Assembly: GCF_030056665.1 (NCBI RefSeq)
Contig: NZ_JASHIG010000071.1
Length of the DNA stretch: 13,843 nucleotides
From: Flectobacillus roseus
GTDB taxonomy: Bacteria > Bacteroidota > Bacteroidia > Cytophagales > Spirosomataceae
Strand: one strand, 5' to 3'
Shown here: positions 7,102 to 13,168 of the stretch, in pieces
How the letters are laid out: every line of letters starts with the position of its first letter
Position numbering within the stretch: the stretch's first letter is position 1
Translations under genes and position numbers: made by a program
The notes under the pieces: generated by a model
The model's input: the letters and a program-made list of their open reading frames with translations, nothing else
The model's database searches: none
What the model was told of the DNA's origin: nothing

Positions 7102-8076
7102 TCAATAAATCTTAGGGCATTGAATGCCTGGAATAAAGATATATCGAAGTTTAATGGTAAAAGTTGCATACGAATCATTACCATCGACTGTACCTCTTGG
7201 TGAACCAACCCCAGGATTCTGGCTAATAGCCACACCTGTTGGGTCGTTGACAAAGGTATTCAATTTTGCTAACCTATCTCCTCCCGTCGAAGCCGCAACG
7301 CGTTCAGTTGCACGTTGAGACAAAGCAATTCCTATACTTTTTGTTGGTTCAGTAAAGCGACTATATACAACAAGAGGTTGTGCATAAAAACCACTCACGT
7401 CATCAATATAATCAAAGAACAACATTCTATAGTTGAACTCTGCCATTAAATCTAGATTTTGTGTAAGCTTCGCTTTTAAACCTACACTAATCGGAATATT
7501 AATACCCCAATTTTTATATTCTTTGATATCAGGATAATTGGGACTTCCTTGTCCTTCTGTTGTCAGAGGTCTCAAATCAACCCATTCATTTCCCATCGTT
7601 ACAGGTAGTTTTGCTTGCGGGTTATGTAAAAAAGCTCCCACTCCTATACCTATAAATGGCTCAAATGCTGCACGTTTTTGAGGCGTACTGGATCTACTGA
7701 AAGGAGTCCATCTACCTTGCAGAGTCGCCTCCTTTACATTATTTCTAAAATGTAAGTTTCTTTGAAAATCAGCCAAATTATTTGAGTAATAATCATCAGC
7801 ACCTAATGCAACCCATGAAAGATTTAGGCCAACATCTACCTGACGAGTGACTTGTCGACTCACTCCTATTGTGGCTGTCCAGCGTAGAGCATTTGCTGTA
7901 GAATTAACAAATTGACTCATGGGAGCCAAATCACCATAGTAACTTGACACGCCACCTCCAAACTCAACAGAGGTATATTTTCTAAAGGGTGGTCTATATT
8001 GTGTAAAGCTGGTATAGCTTAGTAACAATAGCAAGATTAGGCCAATTGATTGCCTCATAGTTCGTAATTGAATCAT
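7102..8076 (-). CDS. DUF6089-like outer-membrane beta-barrel protein (paralogue 2)
   Basis: This 324-residue protein begins with a signal peptide (hydrophobic core 11-21, likely cleavage before Gln26). An internal ATG (residue 7, position 8058) could be the true start, because the signal would be complete without the first six residues. SSYYGDL (44-50), a long-range NALRW match, RNLHFRN (106-112), LHNPQAK (150-156), LRPLTTEGQG (168-177) and a YIDDV segment are shared with the protein at 2297-3289. Both end in a Cys-Pro-x-Tyr-like tail (CPKIY here, CPSY there). These are therefore duplicated outer-membrane barrels about 4 kb apart on opposite strands. The family assignment to DUF6089 is from the motif pattern. 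The gene has its own TAnnTTTG promoter and seems to be transcribed alone. Function is unproven; an envelope or secretion-accessory role is an inference from the family. Confidence 0.75.
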   Translation of the reverse strand: MIQLRTMRQSIGLILLLLLSYTSFTQYRPPFRKYTSVEFGGGVSSYYGDLAPMSQFVNSTANALRWTATIGVSRQVTRQVDVGLNLSWVALGADDYYSNNLADFQRNLHFRNNVKEATLQGRWTPFSRSSTPQKRAAFEPFIGIGVGAFLHNPQAKLPVTMGNEWVDLRPLTTEGQGSPNYPDIKEYKNWGINIPISVGLKAKLTQNLDLMAEFNYRMLFFDYIDDVSGFYAQPLVVYSRFTEPTKSIGIALSQRATERVAASTGGDRLAKLNTFVNDPTGVAISQNPGVGSPRGTVDGNDSYATFTIKLRYIFIPGIQCPKIY

Positions 8077-8103
8077 GAATGAGTAATATAATATAGAGAA
8101 TCA

Positions 8104-8111
8104 CAAAGGTA
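8104..8111 (-). promoter_or_regulatory. Candidate -7 promoter element (TACCTTTG) for the second barrel gene
   Basis: On the minus strand this reads TACCTTTG, an exact TAnnTTTG match. It is 27 bases upstream of the ATG at 8076, or 45 from the alternative ATG at 8058. The placement mirrors the TACATTTG in front of the paralogous barrel gene. No clear -33 element is visible. Confidence 0.5.
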
Positions 8112-8350
8112 AACGAATCTCCCACACTGATTAGTTTTCACTTGTTTCAGTTTACTATGACTTAGATGCGTTGAGATACGGTAAATGTTTTCGATAATTC
8201 TTACTTATTATATTTACTCCTTTACCTACTTTAGACCTTGTTTAATTTTCTAATTTTGACATAAGAAAATTCTACTCTTAGTACTCGTGTAAAATATTTT
8301 GAATGTAGAATATTGATCATGAAAATTACACTCACAATTCTCAACTAGAC
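8112..8350. other. AT-rich intergenic sequence, no gene seen
   Basis: Part of the 486-base gap between the second barrel gene and the thioredoxin-like gene. Reading frames are short and lack features. The right end (about 8328-8345, CACTCACAATTCTCAAC) resembles, on the other strand, the TGAGTTG/TGAATTG heptamers flanking copy A of the dispersed element. Confidence 0.4.
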
Positions 8351-8510
8351 TTGTACGAAGGATTATAAAAATCATTTATATAGGATGTTGAATTTAGGAA
8401 GTATAAGCTTCTTTTTGTGTGACAAAAAAAGGTATTTTAGTTTTTTCCGAAATTAGAAATCCTAAATCTGAAATTGTTTGAAATCCTTGGTACAATACTA
8501 ATTCAGCACT
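8351..8510 (-). repeat. Palindromic dispersed element, copy B
   Basis: The core spans 8351-8495. Its ends are inverted with one mismatch: TTGTACGAAGGATT at 8351-8364 against AATCCTTGGTACAA at 8482-8495. Further in, TAGGAT and AATTTaGGAA on the left pair with the right arm after a 1-base gap. Read on the minus strand, 8494-8445 matches the left arm of copy A at 42 of 50 bases, and the shared flank AGTGCTGAATT ends the element at 8500-8510. The right arm is built of heptamers ending in AAAT. It ends about 50 bases downstream of the thioredoxin-like gene's stop; between them lies a small hairpin, AATTC-TCTC-GAATT (8530-8543). Confidence 0.75.
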
Positions 8511-8562
8511 AATACTGTATATATCTTTAAATTCTCTCGAATTGAAATTTCTTATTTGGGGC

Positions 8563-9084
8563 TTATTTTTTCTTGGCAAAATTTGTTTGAAAATCATTCC
8601 AAGAAACGGTTTTATAAGCGTTGTCTCCAAAATAATGAAGAACCATTTCAATGTTTGGGGCTTCATAATATCCTTGGAGGAAGTTGAGCATTTTGAGTTG
8701 CTCATCCACAAATACTAATGTTGGAAATTTAATAGTTCCTTTTAGTAAATGTGTTGCCATGGGGTTCATTTTGTCTTTTGACTCATAGGTATGTCCTGCA
8801 AAAGTTACAGGGCTGGCATCAAAAGCATCTAATAAAACGGGGTAATAATTTTGGTTAATATAAGTTGCAATGGCTGGTATTTTCAAAACTTTCTCCTCAA
8901 AATCATGACAGTAGTGACAATCCTTTGAATATACTTTCCATAAAATCTTTTTAGGATTTTTAGTGTAAAGTTTATCCATTTGTTCTACAGTCAACCACTT
9001 TACTTGTGTTTTTTGTTGTGAAAAACTTTTGGTATTAATGACTAAAATAAGAACTAATAAAAGATATGAGCTGATGCTTTTCAT
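8563..9084 (-). CDS. Exported thioredoxin-fold protein with a CHYC motif
   Basis: This 173-residue protein has an N-terminal signal (hydrophobic core 7-16, likely cleavage before Gln23 or Gln24) and should act in the periplasm. SKDCHYCHDFEEKVL (53-67) carries the redox pair Cys56-His-Tyr-Cys59 followed by His60, as in the thioredoxin_7/DUF255-like branch of the thioredoxin superfamily. KFPTLVF (119-125) supplies the cis-proline (Pro121) expected opposite the active site. The predicted role is thiol-disulfide exchange in the envelope, for example keeping exported cysteines reduced or helping disulfide formation. The Cys-rich surface proteins encoded just upstream on the same strand are possible clients, but this is inference. 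The 307-base gap to them argues for a separate transcript. The ATG at 9084 is fixed by the signal peptide. No TAnnTTTG promoter was seen. Confidence 0.85.
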   Translation of the reverse strand: MKSISSYLLLVLILVINTKSFSQQKTQVKWLTVEQMDKLYTKNPKKILWKVYSKDCHYCHDFEEKVLKIPAIATYINQNYYPVLLDAFDASPVTFAGHTYESKDKMNPMATHLLKGTIKFPTLVFVDEQLKMLNFLQGYYEAPNIEMVLHYFGDNAYKTVSWNDFQTNFAKKK

Positions 9085-9391
9085 GTGCTATTGGAAATAT
9101 TTATTATTACTAGTCTATCTGATTGTGTAGTTCTGAATCAGAATAAGCACCTAAGCAGAAGTTTTGATAAGTTGATGTTAAAGTAAGGTAAGTTAGTAGG
9201 CAAAATAGAGTTTAATTTTCGTGCCTAAGGCATTCAGGTATCGACTTTCGGCGGTGGGCTTTGGGAAAAATGCATGTCTGTGGTCATTAAACACATTTTA
9301 ACACTCTTTGCCTTGTGCCTGTTGCCTAGTGCCTAAACACATAACTAAAATCTTATTCTGCATAATTACTTATTGTTTTCAAAACTGAAAG
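9085..9391. other. Intergenic region with palindromes and a GC-richer patch, no gene
   Basis: Contents are TTCTGA-A-TCAGAA (9131-9143), a palindrome around one central base; TGCCT-A-AGGCA (9222-9232), likewise; a GC-richer patch at 9241-9265 (including TTTCGGCGGTGGGCTTTGGG) that stands out from the AT-rich surroundings; and the TGCCTnn heptamers listed separately. GTTTT-C-AAAAC at 9375-9385 lies just beyond the stop of the 9392-10090 gene and is a weak hairpin at best. Reading frames are short and unremarkable. Confidence 0.45.
9309..9336. repeat. Degenerate tandem heptamers TGCCTnn, four units
   Basis: Four adjacent 7-base units all begin TGCCT, with last two bases TG, GT, AG and AA. The first five positions are invariant, while the last two vary freely. 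The same TGCCTAA unit forms the left side of the palindrome at 9222-9232, about 80 bases away. The pattern matches the other heptamer repeats of this window in period but not in sequence. Confidence 0.85.
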
Positions 9392-10090
9392 CTATTTGAC
9401 TAGCTTCATCACTGTCATTGGCATACAAATTACTGGGGCACATTCTGCTACACATACTACATAAGGTAACGGAATGGGTTCACACAAGTCACTCGTTGTG
9501 ACAAGTTTAATATTACTACCTACCAATAGATTAGGTTTTGTTCCTATTCCGCAAGCTACATATACATTGTACACATCATTGTTTAAACCAGAGAAAGTTG
9601 TTGAAGATTGAATCGACTGAATCACCCCTCTCCCATTGGTCAATACATATTGAGGATTAACACCTGTCGAAATTGGTACAGTAATACTATTTGTTGTAGT
9701 GTTACAATCACAAATTGACATATCAACAGCCGTACTTTTCCAACAATGATCTACATTGTTCAAATTCAAACCTACCTCTACTACTGGTGCATTCGCTTGT
9801 GAGTTATCCCAAGTAATAGCCACAGCTTTATAGCTTCCTACTGTCACATTATTAATCGTAGTTGAATTTAACCCCGATTTGAACTTAATAACATTTCCTC
9901 CATCAACAAGCACAATATAGGTTACAATATTTGTTCCTTGACTCTGTCCTGTCAAGTTTAATGTGATTGTTCCTGGCTTAAAATTACAGCCTAAATTTTG
10001 TCCAAGAGTGACAGCACTCGCAACAGCTACTAATAAGATTACTTGTAAAGCTCTTATTGTGACAAAATATTTCTGTATTGAATTTTTCAT
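9392..10090 (-). CDS. Exported Cys-rich surface protein; stand-alone copy of the neighbour's N-terminal module
   Basis: The ATG at 10090 was chosen over an in-frame TTG at 10120 because it gives a normal signal peptide (232 residues in total, cleavage before Gln31) and leaves room for the promoter. The mature protein parallels residues 37-225 of the 992-residue protein upstream. Shared landmarks are a start with CNF/CNY-K-x-G-T, an LxLTGQ/LSGQ strand, SICDCN (126-131 here), YVLTNGRG versus YVLTDGKG, VYNVY, and YVVCV near the end. Where the larger protein goes on into DUF11 repeats, this one ends with a short tail bearing four Cys (213, 217, 222 with 180 and 203 nearby) and a basic KLVK end. 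No enzymatic motif is visible. It is probably a secreted or surface structural protein. A terminator and a near-consensus promoter separate it from the upstream gene, so it is its own transcript. Confidence 0.8.
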   Translation of the reverse strand: MKNSIQKYFVTIRALQVILLVAVASAVTLGQNLGCNFKPGTITLNLTGQSQGTNIVTYIVLVDGGNVIKFKSGLNSTTINNVTVGSYKAVAITWDNSQANAPVVEVGLNLNNVDHCWKSTAVDMSICDCNTTTNSITVPISTGVNPQYVLTNGRGVIQSIQSSTTFSGLNNDVYNVYVACGIGTKPNLLVGSNIKLVTTSDLCEPIPLPYVVCVAECAPVICMPMTVMKLVK

Positions 10091-10122
10091 AATTGTATAT
10101 TTAGCAAATTTTCTAGCCAACT

Positions 10123-10130
10123 CAAAGTAA
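10123..10130 (-). promoter_or_regulatory. Near-consensus -7 promoter element (TTACTTTG)
   Basis: On the minus strand this reads TTACTTTG, one mismatch from TAnnTTTG. It lies 32 bases upstream of the ATG at 10090 and directly after the T-run of the preceding terminator, at the same spacing as the other candidate promoters here. Together with the terminator it marks a new transcription unit. Confidence 0.4.
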
Positions 10131-10160
10131 AGAAAAAAGGGGAAGCCTAAGCTTCCCCTT
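10131..10160 (-). terminator. Intrinsic terminator after the 992-residue protein gene
   Basis: A perfect 10-base stem pairs AAGGGGAAGC (10137-10146) with GCTTCCCCTT (10151-10160) around the loop CTAA. Read on the minus strand, it is followed by a T-rich tract (10130-10136 and beyond) and lies just downstream of the stop at 10169. The other side also has a T-run on the plus strand, so it could work in both directions. It is the strongest terminator in the window. Confidence 0.9.
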
Positions 10161-10168
10161 AGACTTTT

Positions 10169-13147
10169 TTAGAATCCAAGTACCCCTGGATTAATATCTG
10201 TTGGACAGTTCACTGTTGTGGTCGTCTCATTAGAGGTTTTTGGTGTGCCTCCATTTGAACTTACAACCGCCGTATTCTTGAACACTCCACTGAAGTTGGC
10301 CTTCACATTGATGCTCAAACTTACACTTTGTCCTGCTGGTATCTGCGTTGATCCATTGTTGCTACAAGTCACCACCTGACCTACTGCACTACAGGTAAAG
10401 CCTCCTGTACTTGGGCCACTCACAAATTGTAGACCTATCGGTAAGTTATCTGTCACAGTAATCGTTCCTGTTGTAGCTCCTGTTCCTCCATTAGCGATAT
10501 TGAAACTATAAGCAAAGTTCGTGCCTACTGTTGCTACCACTGGTGCACTCTTCGTGATCGTCAAGTTTGCTTGTGGTAAAGCATTAATAGTCGTTGGTAC
10601 CTCGTTCGATGGTTTTGGTGTCGTTACTGGATCTCCACCACCTGTTACATAAGCCGTGTTCTTCACTGGTAAGCCCGATGCTGGTGCTGTCGTTGGATTC
10701 ACTGTCAATACTATCGTGCTACTACCATTAGCTGCTATCGAAGCTGTTGTTGTACAAGTCACTGCTTGACCCACTGCACTACAAGTCCAACCTGAACCAC
10801 TGAATGTCACATAACTCAACTCACTTGGTAAGTTATCCGTTACGGTAATCGTTCCTGTGCTCGCAGCTAAACCTGTGTTGTTTACCGTCAAGGTATAGTT
10901 GAAATTCGTTCCTACTGTTGCCGTTGATGGTCCAGACTTCACTACTACCAAATTCGGTGTTGGTGGGTTTGTAATTACTGTGGTTACGCTATTTGAAGTT
11001 TCTGTACTCGTATCTCCACCGCCTACTACACTACCTACGTTGGTGTAAGTGCCTGCTTGCGTTGGTTTCACCGTCAAACTCATCGAGCTACTGCCACTTA
11101 CGGCTATCACTCCACTGTTGGTACAAGTCACCAATTGTCCTGTTGCACTACAGCTCCAGCCATTGCCACCACCACTCACAAACTGTAAGCCTGTTGGTAA
11201 ATTGTCTGTCACCGTAACTACTCCCGCTGTTGAGGCCGTTCCTGAGTTTGTTACTACCAACGTGTAATCATAGTTCGTATTCACAATTCCTGTTACAGGG
11301 CCTGACTTACTAATCAATAAGTTTGGTTTTGGTGCTGGCGTAATATCCGTCGTCACTGGGTTCGATGGTTTTGGTGTCGTACTTGGATCTCCACCTCCTA
11401 TCACACTTGCCGTATTCACTACTGATGAACCACTCGCCGCATCCAATGCCTTCACTGTCAAGGTCAATACATTACTACCATTTACAGCCACTACATTGCT
11501 CGTCATACAAGTCACTGTTTGACCTACTGCACTACAACTCCAACCTGCTCCACTAAAGCCTACATATTGTAAGTTTGTCGCTAAAACATCCGTTACTGTT
11601 ATCGTTCCACTCGTCGCTGCATTTCCTGTATTGTTTACAGTCAAGGTATAATTGTAATTCGTGCCTACTGTCGCTGTTACTGGACCTGACTTCACAATCG
11701 AAATACTTGGTTTTGGAGTCGGGTTAATCGTAGTCGTTACTGGATTCGACGGTTTTGGGCTCGTACTTGGGTCGCCACCACCACTCACATAAGCTGTGTT
11801 TATTGCTGGTGAGTTGGCAGCACTAACCGCTTGTACTGTCAAGATGATGTTTGAGTTGGCATTCACAATAATGGATGCATTACTCGTACATGTCACCAAT
11901 TGTCCACTCGCACTACAACTCCATACACTACCTGTACTACTTGAACCTACAAAGGCAATACCTGTCGGTAGGTTATCGGTCACGGTGATTGTTCCACTTG
12001 TCCCCGCTGTACCATTGTTACTAACCGTTAGGGTATAATCAAAGTTACTACCTACTGTTACTGACGATGGACCTGCCTTCGCTATCACTAAGTTTGGTTT
12101 CGCTGGTTCATTAATCACGGTCGTCACTGGGTTCGATGGACGTTTAGCTACGATATCTCCACCACCACTTACCCATGCTTTGTTCACCACAGTACCTGTC
12201 ACTGAGCTTACTACTGTCAAGTTCAATGAGCTACTGCCTCCTGCGGCAATGCCAGTCGTTGTGGTACAACTTACCAACACACGGCCACCCGCTATTGTAC
12301 TACTGCTACAACTCCATCCTGTTCCTGAGCCTGATACAAAACTCAAGCCTGTTGCCAAGGTATCACTTACTACGGTTGTTCCAAATGTACTTGTAGTTCC
12401 GCTATTACTTACCGTTAAGGTGTAGTTATAGTTGGTTCCTTTTTCTGCTACACTTGGTCCTGATTTAACAATTGCTAACTCTGGTACACAAACTACATAA
12501 CCTACTGCATTGGTAATATCTACACACGTTCCACTCACACCATTGATGGTTCCTCCTACGGTCAATCCTGAAACCGTACCTGTGTAACTTACACCATACA
12601 CATTGTAAACACCATTGCCATTGTTACTAAAACTTGGACTATTCGAGATAGATAGGATTCTGCCTTTTCCATCTGTTAAAACATAAACATCTGTCTGACC
12701 CGGTAAAGCGGTCTTCCCTGTTTGACCTACTGTGAACACGCCTGTCGCATTGTTACAGTCGCATATCGAAATAGGTACTGCCACCGTCTTGCTACATGAA
12801 CTCACGAGGTTGATATCGCCACCTACAGTCAAATTCGGTGAAACGCTATTGTTATACGTCACCGCTACCGCTTGGTAAGTATTCGCACTCACATTGGCGA
12901 TGCTCATTACATTCACCGGTGACACATATTGGATTACACCAGACGAATTCGTCAATACTAGCTGGGAACTCACATTTGAGCCTGTGGTTTGACCACTCAA
13001 ACTCATCGTTACTGTCCCTGATTTGTAGTTACAAGCCTGTCCATAAGAACTTTCCCATAACATAAGCATAAGGAAGGCTACCCCTAAGCTTTTTCCATAC
13101 CTTTGAAAAAAACCTAGAACTTTTTCTTGAATTATATAAGTCATCAT
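10169..13147 (-). CDS. Secreted surface protein with an N-terminal Cys module and six DUF11 repeats
   Basis: This 992-residue protein has a signal peptide (hydrophobic core about 21-30, cleavage before Gln37). Residues 37-222 form a module also found alone in the protein encoded at 9392-10090 (shared SICDCN at 127-132, YVLTDGKG, VYNVY, GYVVCV). Six DUF11-type repeats follow, starting near residues 223, 352, 481, 609, 732 and 861, each with a K-S/A-G/A-P opening, an Asn/Thr-rich beta core, TVTDNLPTG-like and GGGD segments, and a Pro-rich linker. DUF11 repeats are Ig-like beta-sandwich units of large bacterial surface proteins and are probably stalks or adhesins. Each repeat has a Cys pair (W-S/T-C then V-T/S-C), suggesting an internal disulfide. 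The tail ends TTTVNCPTDINPGVLGF, similar to the next gene upstream. It starts 21 bases after that gene's stop, so the two are probably co-transcribed, and a strong terminator follows. Confidence 0.9.
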   Translation of the reverse strand: MMTYIIQEKVLGFFQRYGKSLGVAFLMLMLWESSYGQACNYKSGTVTMSLSGQTTGSNVSSQLVLTNSSGVIQYVSPVNVMSIANVSANTYQAVAVTYNNSVSPNLTVGGDINLVSSCSKTVAVPISICDCNNATGVFTVGQTGKTALPGQTDVYVLTDGKGRILSISNSPSFSNNGNGVYNVYGVSYTGTVSGLTVGGTINGVSGTCVDITNAVGYVVCVPELAIVKSGPSVAEKGTNYNYTLTVSNSGTTSTFGTTVVSDTLATGLSFVSGSGTGWSCSSSTIAGGRVLVSCTTTTGIAAGGSSSLNLTVVSSVTGTVVNKAWVSGGGDIVAKRPSNPVTTVINEPAKPNLVIAKAGPSSVTVGSNFDYTLTVSNNGTAGTSGTITVTDNLPTGIAFVGSSSTGSVWSCSASGQLVTCTSNASIIVNANSNIILTVQAVSAANSPAINTAYVSGGGDPSTSPKPSNPVTTTINPTPKPSISIVKSGPVTATVGTNYNYTLTVNNTGNAATSGTITVTDVLATNLQYVGFSGAGWSCSAVGQTVTCMTSNVVAVNGSNVLTLTVKALDAASGSSVVNTASVIGGGDPSTTPKPSNPVTTDITPAPKPNLLISKSGPVTGIVNTNYDYTLVVTNSGTASTAGVVTVTDNLPTGLQFVSGGGNGWSCSATGQLVTCTNSGVIAVSGSSSMSLTVKPTQAGTYTNVGSVVGGGDTSTETSNSVTTVITNPPTPNLVVVKSGPSTATVGTNFNYTLTVNNTGLAASTGTITVTDNLPSELSYVTFSGSGWTCSAVGQAVTCTTTASIAANGSSTIVLTVNPTTAPASGLPVKNTAYVTGGGDPVTTPKPSNEVPTTINALPQANLTITKSAPVVATVGTNFAYSFNIANGGTGATTGTITVTDNLPIGLQFVSGPSTGGFTCSAVGQVVTCSNNGSTQIPAGQSVSLSINVKANFSGVFKNTAVVSSNGGTPKTSNETTTTVNCPTDINPGVLGF
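10205..12481 (-). repeat. Six in-frame DUF11 coding repeats, about 387 bases each
   Basis: Repeat units begin near 12481, 12094, 11707, 11323, 10954 and 10567, reading towards lower positions, with protein periods of 129, 129, 128, 123 and 129 residues. In units 2-6 the paired Cys are always 9 residues apart (411/420, 538/547, 666/675, 789/798, 919/928); in unit 1 the gap is 14 (280/294). Units 2-5 are the most alike. Unit 6 has lost the conserved Trp before its first Cys (Phe918 region) and the GGGD segment, as is usual for a terminal unit. The array is a likely site of unequal recombination. Confidence 0.85.
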
Positions 13148-13168
13148 ATCTTTCTTGCTTGGTTAGGG

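Noticed and set aside
8251..8258. Plus-strand TAATTTTG, an exact -7 promoter match
   Set aside because: No plus-strand gene follows and no -33 element is present; in AT-rich spacer this is likely chance, although a small RNA cannot be excluded.
8394..8711. Minus-strand open frame of 105 codons overlapping the end of the thioredoxin-like gene
   Set aside because: It overlaps the well-supported thioredoxin-fold gene in another frame and runs into dispersed repeat copy B.
10091..10120. TTG start for the 9392-10090 protein
   Set aside because: It would add ten residues before a complete signal peptide and start within a few bases of the promoter-like TTACTTTG; the ATG at 10090 is better.
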